Shown here piece by piece: positions 45,361 to 53,484 of a stretch of 64,000 nt of DNA. The stretch comes from Candidatus Dechloromonas phosphoritropha. GTDB lineage: Bacteria; Pseudomonadota; Gammaproteobacteria; Burkholderiales; Rhodocyclaceae. The translations under genes and the position numbers were made by a program. Positions within the stretch are counted from its first letter, which is position 1. Each line of letters starts with the position of its first letter. The DNA lies in the NCBI GenBank assembly GCA_016722705.1, contig JADKGN010000004.1, positions 372,001 to 436,000 on the forward strand, in the 5' to 3' direction. The notes under the pieces were generated by a model, which did not search any database, was not told the origin of the DNA, and worked only from the letters and a program-made list of their open reading frames with translations.

Positions 45361-46014
45361 CTAATGCATCGCATCCAGCTGAGCCGGGGACGCCGGGGTC
45401 AGCGATTTCGGGAGCAAGCCCGGACCGGACTCCGGCTCATCGGACACGAACGCAGCTTGGCACGAACGATCGTTGCGGTCAGTGGCTTTCAGCGGCGCCA
45501 CGCGCACCAGCACGACACCGGCGCGGATCATGTCGAGATACTCGGCGACACCCCGGGAAACGTCGATGATGCGCACCCAGTGCCTGGCATGCATGCGGTC
45601 ATTGACCTGGACGATGGCGCACCGGGTGTTGTCGAGCCGGCGCACGGCCACCCAACTGCCGAGCGGAAAGCGGTTGGTGGCGGCGGTAAATCCTCGCGCG
45701 TCGAAGGTCTCGCCGGTCGCCGTGCGTCGGCCGTGGAAATCCTGCCCGTAATAACTGGCCGAACCGCGCAGACCGGTCTGCTGCGATTCGACGATCTCCG
45801 CCGTGCCAATCTCGGAGGACGGCGCGCGCGCAGGCGGTTTTGCGCCTTTCTTGCCCACCGCCTTCCTGACGGCGACCTTCTTCGCCGGCGAAGCTTTCTG
45901 GGCGGACTTGTCCGCCGCCCATAGCGGCCCGGGCAGATACGCCAGGACCAGGCCGCACACCAGCGCGACGGCCCGGCGCAAACGCTCAGACCACGACGGT
46001 CTGCGCTTCGTCAC
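45361..46014 (-). CDS. rlpA: RlpA-like double-psi beta-barrel protein
   Basis: A 217-residue protein with a signal-like helix (about residues 12-33), a Lys/Ala-rich linker and a DPBB domain (GSASYYGQDFHGRRTATGET, FDARGFTAATNRFPLGSWVA, VQVNDRM). RlpA-type proteins cleave or bind denuded peptidoglycan at the septum. There is no lipobox and no SPOR domain, so it is a reduced family member. The start overlaps the purM 3' end by 29 bp. Confidence 0.82.
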   Translation of the reverse strand: MTKRRPSWSERLRRAVALVCGLVLAYLPGPLWAADKSAQKASPAKKVAVRKAVGKKGAKPPARAPSSEIGTAEIVESQQTGLRGSASYYGQDFHGRRTATGETFDARGFTAATNRFPLGSWVAVRRLDNTRCAIVQVNDRMHARHWVRIIDVSRGVAEYLDMIRAGVVLVRVAPLKATDRNDRSCQAAFVSDEPESGPGLLPKSLTPASPAQLDAMH

Positions 46015-47026
46015 CCTGCCGCGCCCGGATCCGGCCGATGCGATAGACAGCTTCGCCGGCGGCCTTCAGTTCCACCATCGCCGGCTCGGCATCAGCCGCC
46101 GCCACGACGATGACCATGCCGATCCCGCAGTTGAAGACGCGGTGCATCTCGTTTTCCGCGACCCTGCCTTCGGCCTGCAGCCAGTCGAACAGCTTCGGCC
46201 GCGGCCAGGCGGCCTTTTCCAGTTCGGCGACGGTGCTCTCCGGCAGCACGCGCGGAACATTTTCGAGCAGGCCGCCGCCGGTGATGTGGGCCATCCCCTT
46301 GACTTTGACCTTGTGCATCAGTTGCAGAACCTGCCTGACGTAGATTCGGGTCGGCATCATCACGACGTCGGCGAGCGTGCGTTCGCCGTCGAAAGAGGCA
46401 TGCAGGTCCGGCCGCGAACGCTCGATGATCTTGCGCACCAGCGAATAGCCGTTGGAGTGGGCGCCGGAGGAGGCCAGGCCGAGCACGACATCACCGGGCT
46501 GGATGGTCGAACCGTCGATGATCATGGACTTTTCGACAACGCCGACGGCAAAGCCCGCCAGATCGTATTCGCCATCCGGATACATGCCCGGCATTTCGGC
46601 GGTCTCGCCGCCGATCAGCGCGCAACCGGCCAGTTCGCAACCCCTGGCGATGCCGCCGACGACGGCGGCGGCGGTATCGACGTGCAGCTTGCCGCAGGCA
46701 AAGTAGTCGAGGAAGAAAAGCGACTCGGCGCCCTGCACCAGAATATCATTGACGCTCATGGCCACCAGATCCTGCCCCACCGTATCGTGACGATCCAGTT
46801 CGAAAGCCAGGCGCAGCTTGGTGCCGACGCCGTCGGTACCGGAGACCAGCACCGGCTCCTGGTAACGCTTGGGCACCTCGAACAGCGCCCCGAAACCACC
46901 GATGCCGCCGAGCACGCCCTCGCGCATGGTTTTTCTGGCCAGCGGCTTGATGCGGTCGACGAGGGCATCGCCGGCAGCGATATCGACGCCGGCATCGCGG
47001 TAGGAAAGGGGAGTAATCAGGGTCAT
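45986..47026 (-). CDS. purM: Phosphoribosylformylglycinamidine cyclo-ligase (AIR synthetase)
   Basis: A 346-residue PurM. Key signatures are SYRDAGVDIAAGDALVDRIK at the N-terminus, the ATP/substrate segment SGTDGVGTKLRLA, DYFACGKL and MAHITGGGLLENVPRVLP. It catalyses ring closure of FGAM to AIR in purine synthesis. The length is normal. Confidence 0.97.
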   Translation of the reverse strand: MTLITPLSYRDAGVDIAAGDALVDRIKPLARKTMREGVLGGIGGFGALFEVPKRYQEPVLVSGTDGVGTKLRLAFELDRHDTVGQDLVAMSVNDILVQGAESLFFLDYFACGKLHVDTAAAVVGGIARGCELAGCALIGGETAEMPGMYPDGEYDLAGFAVGVVEKSMIIDGSTIQPGDVVLGLASSGAHSNGYSLVRKIIERSRPDLHASFDGERTLADVVMMPTRIYVRQVLQLMHKVKVKGMAHITGGGLLENVPRVLPESTVAELEKAAWPRPKLFDWLQAEGRVAENEMHRVFNCGIGMVIVVAAADAEPAMVELKAAGEAVYRIGRIRARQGDEAQTVVV

Positions 47027-47211
47027 GGCAGCGGGCTGTTGCGGTCGACGGTGGGAATATGGCGAATCTTACCGCAAGCAGGACGATGGCGTCCGGCAAA
47101 ACCGGCGGCATTGCCGCGCTCGATCAAGCTCCACGGAAATCCGGCATGAAAGCGGCGCCATAAAGTTGGTCGCGGCGGTTGCCAGCGCTTGCCACTTCCG
47201 CCATTGAGCGA

Positions 47212-47721
47212 TCAGGGCGGGCGCAGCTTCACCCCGGTGACCTGCCGATCCCAAGCGGCGCGAGAAGGCTGGCGGCAGAGCTGCGTCAGCAGTTCCATGG
47301 CCGCAACGCAATGTTGTGACGCCATGGCGCTGAGCGGTTCGCCAAGCTCGAATTTCTCGCCGCGTACGCACAACACGAAGGCTGGCGGCGATTCCCCGCC
47401 TTCGGTTTGCCGATAGACCCGCAGCACGGCTTCCGGCGCCAGCTCGTGCGTCGTATGGGCGACTGCGGTCGACGGAAAAATTCGGGCGAAAACGAAAGGC
47501 GCCGGCGTGTTCTCGCCAGCGTCGATGAACAGCGCCAGCTCGCGTCCCCGCAGGTCGAGGGCATGTTCGATCTGCAACTGGAAATCCTCGACCAGTTCGA
47601 ACTGCTCGGCCAGGCCTGCATTTTCGAGCCATTCCGCCAGTCGACCGCAGAGTTCCGGTCCGATCGCGTCGTCGCCGCGACTCGGGTTGCCGACGGCGAA
47701 GACGACGACCGGCGCGCTCAT
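47212..47721 (-). CDS. hoxW: Hydrogenase maturation protease (HoxW-like)
   Basis: A 169-residue M52-type protease (VVVFAVGNPSRGDDAIGPEL is the family N-terminus, with the metal-binding Asp/Glu pattern; FIDAGENTPAP follows). It removes the C-terminal extension of the [NiFe] large subunit after nickel insertion. ATG 47719-47721 overlaps the hoxH stop by 4 bp, fitting a dedicated protease. The 185 bp before purM hold nothing recognised. Confidence 0.87.
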   Translation of the reverse strand: MSAPVVVFAVGNPSRGDDAIGPELCGRLAEWLENAGLAEQFELVEDFQLQIEHALDLRGRELALFIDAGENTPAPFVFARIFPSTAVAHTTHELAPEAVLRVYRQTEGGESPPAFVLCVRGEKFELGEPLSAMASQHCVAAMELLTQLCRQPSRAAWDRQVTGVKLRPP

Positions 47722-49181
47722 GAACGGCTCAGCGAATGAACGACCTGCCCTTCCGCATCGACCAGTTCGACAGCCAGCGGCATTTTGCCCAGCGCATGCG
47801 TGGCGCAAGACAGGCAGGGGTCGAAGGCGCGGATCGCGACCTCGATGTGGTTGAGCAGGCCTTCAGTGATTTCGCGCCCATGCAGGTAGCGGCGGGCGAC
47901 ATGGCGTACAGCCTCGTTCATCGCCTGATTGTTGTTGGTGGTGGAGACGATCAGGTTGGCCATCGTGATCAGGTCATTTTCGTCCACCTGATAATGATGA
48001 AACAGCGTGCCGCGCGGCGCTTCGATGACGCCGACGCCCGCCATCTGGTGCTCGCCCTCGACCATCAGATCGTCGCTCAGCAGGTCATCGTCGTGCAACA
48101 GTTCCTTGATCACCTCCGCGGCGTGCAGCATCTCGATCATCCGCGTCCAGTGGTAGGCGAGTGGCGCATGCATCGGCGATCCACCAGCGTAGTCGACGAA
48201 TTCCTGTCGCTCGCGCTCGGCGAACGGCGTAGAGATCTGGTCGCAGTTCTGCACGCGGGCGAGCGGGCCGACCTTGTACCAGCCTACCTCCTTGCCGAGC
48301 GACTTGAAGAACGGGAACTTCATGTAGGTCCACGGCCGGACTTCCTCCTCGATGTACTTGTCGTACTGCTCGTAATCGACGCTGTCGAAGATCAGCTTGC
48401 CATTGTCGTCGCGCGCGCGCAGGGTGCCATGATAGAAATCGAGATCGCCGTTGTGGCCGACGATCGACATGAAGTTCGAGCGAAAGATGCCGAAACTGTT
48501 GTACAGACCCGGGTCCTGCGTATGCACCTTCTGGATCAGGTGCACCGCGTCGCGTGACCAGGCGACGATGTGATAGATCTCCTTGAGCAGTTCGTCGCGC
48601 TCGGCGACGGTCAGCGATTTGTTCATGCCGCCCGGCACCGCCCCGGTGCCATGCACGCGCTTGCCGGCGGTGACGCGGATCACTTCCTGGCCGAACTTCC
48701 TGAGCAGCACGCCGCGCCTGGCGATTTCGGGATGCGCGGCGACGACGCCGACGATATTGCGCCGGGTCACGTCGCTGTCGAAGCCAAACAGCAGGTCAGG
48801 CGAACAGAGGTGAAAGAAATGCAGCGCATGTGACTGCAGAATCTGGCCGTAGTGCATCAGGCGGCGCAGCTTCTCGGCGGCCGGCCTCAGTTTTCTGGCG
48901 CCGACAATGATGTCGAGCGCCTTCGATGCCGCGAGGTGATGCGACACCGGGCAAATGCCACAGAGGCGCTGGACCATGACCGGGACTTCCCAATACGGCC
49001 GGCCCTGGATGAATTTCTCGAAGCCGCGGAACTCGACGATGTGCAGGCGCACCTGATGCACCCTGTTCTGCTCGTCGAGCAGAATGGTGACCTTGCCGTG
49101 GCCCTCGACGCGCGAGACGGGATCAATCGCGACACGGCGCAATCTTTCGGGGTGGGCAGCGGTTTCCAGTTGATAGGTCAT
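47718..49181 (-). CDS. hoxH: NAD-reducing [NiFe] hydrogenase large subunit HoxH
   Basis: A 487-residue subunit with the N-terminal nickel ligands in RLCGICPVSHH and the C-terminal pair in DPCLSCATH. Cleavage after that His would remove about 21 residues (starting ALGKMPL), matching the adjacent protease. The overall pattern is group 3d bidirectional hydrogenase. Upstream is only an 86-bp relic of a hoxY 3' end; the intact hoxFUY lies beyond an island of about 11.4 kb. Confidence 0.95.
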   Translation of the reverse strand: MTYQLETAAHPERLRRVAIDPVSRVEGHGKVTILLDEQNRVHQVRLHIVEFRGFEKFIQGRPYWEVPVMVQRLCGICPVSHHLAASKALDIIVGARKLRPAAEKLRRLMHYGQILQSHALHFFHLCSPDLLFGFDSDVTRRNIVGVVAAHPEIARRGVLLRKFGQEVIRVTAGKRVHGTGAVPGGMNKSLTVAERDELLKEIYHIVAWSRDAVHLIQKVHTQDPGLYNSFGIFRSNFMSIVGHNGDLDFYHGTLRARDDNGKLIFDSVDYEQYDKYIEEEVRPWTYMKFPFFKSLGKEVGWYKVGPLARVQNCDQISTPFAERERQEFVDYAGGSPMHAPLAYHWTRMIEMLHAAEVIKELLHDDDLLSDDLMVEGEHQMAGVGVIEAPRGTLFHHYQVDENDLITMANLIVSTTNNNQAMNEAVRHVARRYLHGREITEGLLNHIEVAIRAFDPCLSCATHALGKMPLAVELVDAEGQVVHSLSRS

Positions 49182-49189
49182 TGTCTACC

Positions 49190-49275
49190 TCAATTGTAAT
49201 GAATCAAGCCGTGGTCCAACTCCGGCGCCCTGCCGGCCAGCAGATCGGTCAGCACCATCCAGATCGCAGCGGCGC
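49190..49275 (-). pseudogene. hoxY 3' remnant upstream of hoxH
   Basis: The minus strand reads AAAIWMVLTDLLAGRAPELDHGLIHYN and stops 8 bp before the hoxH ATG. The intact HoxY ends ADAIWKVLTDLLAGREPELG..., so this is the last 27 or so codons of a related but diverged hoxY (about eight mismatches over 80 bp). Similarity stops at about 49275, where the island begins. It is the original hoxY-hoxH junction. Confidence 0.85.
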
Positions 49276-49371
49276 ACCAACCAAAGGGGTCAGAGACATT
49301 TCGATTTTCGCCGATTTTCCGGGTCGACCGCAGCAATCGATTTTCATCGTCATTTTTCATCTTCCCCGGCA

Positions 49372-49489
49372 TTAAGGAAGCGCTGATTTATCCCGGAATT
49401 GTCATTCCGGCGAAGGCCGGAATCCAGAAAAATCAACGACCTGGACCCCGGCCTTCGCCGGGGTGACGAATAGATCTGCGTTTCCTTAG
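49372..49489. repeat. MITE-like unit containing REP hairpins
   Basis: The unit starts TTAAGGAAGCGCTGATTTA and ends with the near-inverted ATCTGCGTTTCCTTAG, giving imperfect terminal inverted repeats of about 15 bp. Inside are two palindromes, CCGGCGAAGGCCGG and CCCCGGCCTTCGCCGGGG, themselves mutually inverted. No coding capacity. It is a typical non-autonomous element. Confidence 0.7.
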
Positions 49490-49536
49490 GGATATTTCCA
49501 TTTTCTCATAACCTTTATTTTTCATCCCCGCTCTCC

Positions 49537-50276
49537 CTAAAATCTAATATTCTGCTGGTTTGCTACAGGTGGAGTGCGAACTTTACCCACCGGCTTATTC
49601 GGCCGCTCGCGTTGGTCGGTGTTGTACCGGATACCCTGTCGGGCAGAGATCGTTTGCGCAAAGCGCTCGTTCCCTGCTGGCATGCTCAGTTGCAGAGCCT
49701 GGCGAATATCGTCGGCGGCTTCCGCGTCCGATTCCGGACGAAAAAGCATCCGGTAAGCGACCTGTCGTTCTCCCGCATCCACGCCCAAACTCCGGGACAA
49801 GGAATGCAACGTCAGCCGGGCATCCTCTGCCCCCAGTCCGTTGGCGCGATAGCTTGACCAGCGGCATTGCCCCGGATCAACGACCATTCCCACCCGCACC
49901 GGGTTGAGTTCGCTGTAGCGTTGGCAGGCGAGCAGATAGCTTTCGTCTTGCACCACGCTCGATTTGTACCGCCCTTCCCCCAGGCTGCCAGTTCGCCTGT
50001 AGAAGCGGTTGATGTACTGCTGCACATAGCGACGGCCGACGGATTGCATCATTCGTGAGTGCGCTCGGCTGGCCAATGGCGTCAGCAGCAAATGGACGTG
50101 GTTGGTCATCAGTCCATAGGCATGAATTGTGCAACCACAATCGCCAGCCACCGCTCCCAGCCAATGGAGATAGCAGTAGTCATCTTCATCAGTGAAAAAC
50201 ATGGTTCGCGATTGATGCCGCGCTGAACAATGTGCAGCGGGTAGTCAGCAAGAAGAACTCGGGGGCGACCGGGCAT
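49537..50276 (-). pseudogene. REP-associated tyrosine transposase (RAYT), frameshifted
   Basis: From ATG 50274-50276 the frame gives PGRPRVLLADYPLHIVQRGI. At the run TGTTTTTCAC (about 50196-50205) the reading must shift -1 to continue as FFTDEDDYCYLHWLGAVAGD..., with the HUH-type motif TNHVHLLLTP and candidate nucleophile Tyr in RRYVQQYINRFY. The remainder (to 49537) is full length. Either one T was lost or slippage occurs. RAYTs mobilise REP hairpins such as those at 49400-49470. Confidence 0.8.
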
Positions 50277-50314
50277 ATTCAATGGCTCAGAAAACCAAAT
50301 GTCTCTGGCCGCTT

Positions 50315-50349
50315 TTGGTTGTACTTTGGCTGGTGTGTATAATACACAC
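50315..50349 (+). promoter_or_regulatory. hicAB promoter with palindromic operator
   Basis: TTGGTT (50315-50320), a 17-bp spacer and a perfect TATAAT (50338-50343). The -10 element is the centre of GTGTGTATAATACACAC (50333-50349), a perfect palindrome around one central base, suited to autorepression by the HicB DNA-binding domain. Confidence 0.6.
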
Positions 50350-50532
50350 GCGAACAGCGCCGACATCATCAAGCAGTTGCTGCGGTCCGGGTGGGTGTTG
50401 CGGGGAGTGAAAGGTTCGCACCACATCGACACGCACCCGGAACGAGGCGGTCACATCAGCGTGCCGCATGCGAAAAAGGATTTGGGCTCTGGCTTGGCCA
50501 ACAAGCTGCTGAAACAAGCCGATCTGAAGTGA
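50350..50532 (+). CDS. hicA: HicA-family mRNA interferase toxin, start codon apparently lost
   Basis: The frame reads NSADIIKQLLRSGWVLRGVK, then GSHHIDTHPERGGHISVPHA: the double-stranded RNA-binding-like HicA fold with catalytic His in GSHH. HicA proteins usually begin Met-Asn-Ser; here the codon before Asn is GCG. In-frame ATG 50299 and GTG 50335 lie before or inside the -10 box, so translation from the mapped promoter lacks a start. The toxin may be silenced. HicB follows after 13 bp. Confidence 0.7.
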   Translation, partial: ANSADIIKQLLRSGWVLRGVKGSHHIDTHPERGGHISVPHAKKDLGSGLANKLLKQADLK

Positions 50533-50545
50533 AAGGAGCGAAGCC

Positions 50546-50935
50546 ATGAGATACCCCATTGCGATTGAACAGGGTGACGAAAAACACGCGTTCGGCGTTG
50601 TCGTGCCCGATCTGCCAGGCTGCTTTTCCGCCGGCGACACCCTGGACGAAGCGGTGGACAAGGCCAGGGAAGCAATCGAGCTTTGGCTGGAAACCGTGAT
50701 CGATGACGGCGGCAGCGTGCCGTCACCGAGAAGCATTGCCGATCATCAAGCCAATCCGGAATTCGTCGGCTGGATTTGGGCCGTGGTGTCTGTCGATCTG
50801 GCGGCGCTGTCCGACAGGTCGGAGCGGGTGAATATCACGCTGCCATCCAGGGTGCTGCGTCGGATTGATGCTTCCGCCAAGGCGGCTGGCGAAACCCGAT
50901 CAGGATTCATCGCCAGAAAGGTATTGGCGGCATAG
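50546..50935 (+). CDS. hicB: HicB-family antitoxin
   Basis: A 129-residue antitoxin: an N-terminal HicB pseudo-RNase H fold (FGVVVPDLPGCFSAGDTLDE, AVDKAREAIELWLE) and a C-terminal ribbon-helix-helix (VNITLPSRVLRRIDASAKAA). AAAGGAG precedes the ATG. It neutralises HicA and probably represses the operon through the palindrome upstream. Confidence 0.92.
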   Translation: MRYPIAIEQGDEKHAFGVVVPDLPGCFSAGDTLDEAVDKAREAIELWLETVIDDGGSVPSPRSIADHQANPEFVGWIWAVVSVDLAALSDRSERVNITLPSRVLRRIDASAKAAGETRSGFIARKVLAA

Positions 50936-51003
50936 AATCGGGGTAACTGGCAAGCCATGACCGGGAGCATTGAGTGGGGCGGAGTAAAATTGCTCTGACC
51001 CCT

Positions 51004-51149
51004 ATAGCGCTCCTCATCGGTGAAAAACATGGCTCGTGATAGATGCCGCGCTGAACAATGTGCAGCGCGTAATCAGCAAGAAGAACTCGGGGAAGACGGG
51101 GCATATTCAATGGCTCAGAAAACTAAATATCTCTGGCCCCTTTTGGTTG
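51004..51149 (-). pseudogene. RAYT 5' fragment, second copy
   Basis: This repeats the start of the RAYT at 50276 and its upstream 45 bp. From ATG 51102-51104: RVLLADYALHIVQRGIYHEP, then the same TGTTTTTCAC frameshift, then TDEERY, ending where GGGGTCAGAG begins at about 51004. Only about 33 codons remain. Confidence 0.7.
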
Positions 51150-51259
51150 GTTTTGGCGGCGGCGGGGTTTGAGGGGTGGCGTCTGGCATGATTATTTTTA
51201 TAAATCACAAAAATTCAATGCATTGCAAACAACGTATTCGCGTTATACACCTTTGGCTG

Positions 51260-51293
51260 GTTAAGTATACGCCTGCCAAGGCGTATACTTAAC
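51260..51293. repeat. Perfect 15-bp inverted repeat before the nucleotidyltransferase gene
   Basis: GTTAAGTATACGCCT (51260-51274) and its exact complement (51279-51293) surround the loop GCCA. GTTAGCG follows directly, and the nucleotidyltransferase ATG is 24 bp downstream. It could be an operator, or the stem of a non-canonical attC-like site. A partner R'' box was not found. Confidence 0.6.
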
Positions 51294-51317
51294 GTTAGCG
51301 TTTTCAGAGGATAACCA

Positions 51318-51971
51318 ATGAGCTTGGAAGATAAATTGGCCGCATGGACAAAACCTTCGAGTGACACTGAACAGGATAAGCAGGATCGAACGGAGCGGAT
51401 GATTCGCCAAGCCATAGATTCACATGTGGCATTCAACAACTGCTCGTTGAAGGTTTATGCAAAAGGATCTTACGCTAACAATACTAATGTCCGTTCAGAT
51501 AGTGACGTAGATATAGCTGTTGAATGCACGGATATTCAATATTGGGAAGAATCTGAAAAAGGCAACCACCCACCTAGCGAGCCATACGAGGGAATTTGGA
51601 CTCCGGCAAAGCTTAGAGCCGAGCTTCTTGCAGCTATGAATGCAAAATTTCCTGGGCAGGTAGACTCTTCGGGTTCTACTGCAATACAGATAAATTCTAA
51701 TTCGGCGCGTGTAGATGCCGATGTTGTTCCATGCTTCAGCTATCGATACTACATGAAGTACGAATCAAGAGATGGAACAAAAATATTCAAGACTGACGGC
51801 AGCAGTATTGTTAATTATCCAGCACAACAATTAGAAAATGGGAAAGCCAAGAATACGAGAACTGGTTATGCCTATAAAAAAGGAGCGCGTTTGTTAAAGC
51901 GTATTGAAAATGCAATGGCAGAAGATGGGACATTTCGTGAGCTACCGTCCTTTTTTATGGAGTGTTTAGCC
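51318..51971 (+). pseudogene. Nucleotidyltransferase (CD-NTase-like), 5' part, interrupted by IS
   Basis: The frame encodes 218 residues before the insertion: Pol-beta-type NTase signature GSYANNTNVRSDSDVDIAVE (GS motif, then DxD at about residues 63-65) and the third acidic position in RVDADVVPCFSYRYY. AGAGGA precedes the ATG. Such enzymes include the cyclases of CBASS defence and related template-independent NTases; which product is made cannot be read from sequence. The IS duplicates TGTTTAGCC and the frame resumes at 53396. GC content is clearly lower than in the hox genes, implying acquisition. Confidence 0.8.
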
Positions 51972-53386
51972 CATGCCATTACACACAACTTCAACACCAG
52001 CCCGTAACATGCTGACTTTTCAAGGAACGTGGGACGGGCGTGATGAGTTGGGCAGCGGAGGAGTTCAAGGCGATCGACCTGGGCGACCGGCGTCTGGACA
52101 AGCGCACGGTGCTGCTGGCGGAGCGCATGGCCGCCAACCCGCTGGCCAGCATCCCGCAAGCCTGCGGCGGCTGGGCGGAAACCCAGGCGGCATATCGCTT
52201 TTTTGCGCAGGACGACATCGAATGGGAAGCCATCCTCGCCTCGCACTGGCGAAGCGCCGAAACGCGCATGCAGGCGCACCCGGTGGTGCTGTGCCTCCAA
52301 GACACCACGGAACTGGATTTCAATGGTCAGCGCATTGCCGGTCTGGGGCCGCTCTCGTATGAAGCCCAACGCGGGATGTACGTGCATCCCACCTACGCGG
52401 TCAGTCCGCAGCGTGAACCCTTGGGTGTTCTGGACGCCTGGATGTGGGCACGCGAACCCAAGGACGCGAGCGGCCAACGAGGTGGCCTGCTGGAAAGCAC
52501 CCGCTGGACGGAGGGCTACACCCGCATCGCGGAGTTGGCGAGCAGGCTGCCGGACACCCGGCTGGTGTATGTGGCGGATCGGGAGGCGGACATCGTGGCC
52601 CTGATGGTGCAAGCCCGCGAGCTGGGGCATCCCGCCGACTGGCTGATTCGTTCCCAGCACAATCGGGCGCTTCCCGAGGGCGGCAAGCTGTGGACTGAGG
52701 TCCTGGCCAGCGAAGCGCTCGGCGGCATCCGCTTCACGATGCCTTCGCGGCAAGGACAGAAGGCGCGGGACGTTCGGCAACGAGTCTGGGCAAAGCGGGT
52801 GACGGTCTCCGACGGCAAGGGGAGCCGGATCGAGGTGAGTTGTCTGGTGGCGCGAGAAGAAAGTGCCCCCGAGGGCGTGAAGCCGGTGGAATGGCGGCTG
52901 CTGACCAATCGGCCGATTAACTCTTTCGAAGCGGCGACCGAACTGATCGACTGGTACCGGGCGCGCTGGGAGATCGAACTGTTCTTCCATGTCCTCAAGA
53001 ACGGCTGCCGCGTAGAGGCGTTGCAGTTGAGCACCGTGGCGCGGCTGGAACGGGCGCTGGCGCTGTTCATGGTGGTGGCTTGGCGGATTGCCCGACTCAT
53101 GCGCCTGGGCCGTACCTGCCCAGACCTGGATGCGGCCTTGCTGTTCGAGCAGGACGAATGGCAAGCGGCTTACATCCTGAATCGGAAGAAGGTGCCCAAG
53201 ACGCCGCCCAGGCTCAATGAAGTGGTGCGCTTGGTGGCGATGCTTGGCGGATTTCTGGCCCGCAAGGGCGATGGCGAGCCGGGTGTGAAGACCATTTGGC
53301 TCGGCCTTCAACGCGTCGTCGATTTCGCGGCGGGGATCAGGTTCGCCCGGGAAGCTCATGCGCTATGAGTTGTGTGTAATGGGATG
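51972..53386 (+). mobile_element. Tn5/IS50-like IS4-family insertion sequence, copy 1
   Basis: 1415 bp with ends CATGCCATTACACACAACT and (inverted) CATCCCATTACACACAACT. It is flanked by an exact 9-bp duplication TGTTTAGCC (51963-51971 and 53387-53395), the length expected for Tn5-type transposition. It inserted into the nucleotidyltransferase gene in the same orientation. Confidence 0.92.
52040..53368 (+). CDS. Tn5-like IS4-family transposase, copy 1
   Basis: A 442-residue DDE transposase. Catalytic Asp in LCLQDTTELDF, second Asp in VADREADIVAL and Glu in the YREK-like block DWYRARWEIELFFHVLKNG. The frame opens with GTG 52040 followed by ATG 52043. It is intact and may be active; it is nearly identical to copy 2. 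Confidence 0.92.
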   Translation: MMSWAAEEFKAIDLGDRRLDKRTVLLAERMAANPLASIPQACGGWAETQAAYRFFAQDDIEWEAILASHWRSAETRMQAHPVVLCLQDTTELDFNGQRIAGLGPLSYEAQRGMYVHPTYAVSPQREPLGVLDAWMWAREPKDASGQRGGLLESTRWTEGYTRIAELASRLPDTRLVYVADREADIVALMVQARELGHPADWLIRSQHNRALPEGGKLWTEVLASEALGGIRFTMPSRQGQKARDVRQRVWAKRVTVSDGKGSRIEVSCLVAREESAPEGVKPVEWRLLTNRPINSFEAATELIDWYRARWEIELFFHVLKNGCRVEALQLSTVARLERALALFMVVAWRIARLMRLGRTCPDLDAALLFEQDEWQAAYILNRKKVPKTPPRLNEVVRLVAMLGGFLARKGDGEPGVKTIWLGLQRVVDFAAGIRFAREAHAL

Positions 53387-53395
53387 TGTTTAGCC

Positions 53396-53484
53396 TACAA
53401 CTGTCCAGACGATGCATTTGCACACCCAACATGGACTGAATGCCTTCGTGCCATGCTTTTTTATATCTGGGATAACCTTCAGGG
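53396..53484 (+). pseudogene. Nucleotidyltransferase, continuation fragment between two IS copies
   Basis: After the duplicated CLA codons the frame continues YNCPDDAFAHPTWTECLRAM, then LFYIWDNLQG, in phase with the 51318-51971 part. It is then cut by the second IS. The remaining C-terminus (perhaps 40-50 residues by family length) is not found on the other side. Confidence 0.8.

Noticed and set aside
49372..49489. CRISPR array suspected from clustered palindromes
   Set aside because: There is only one pair of inverted hairpins and no repeated unit with spacers.
51318..51971. Firm call of a CBASS system
   Set aside because: Only an interrupted NTase is present; no recognisable Cap effector or ancillary gene accompanies it, and NTase motifs alone do not prove a cyclic-oligonucleotide product.
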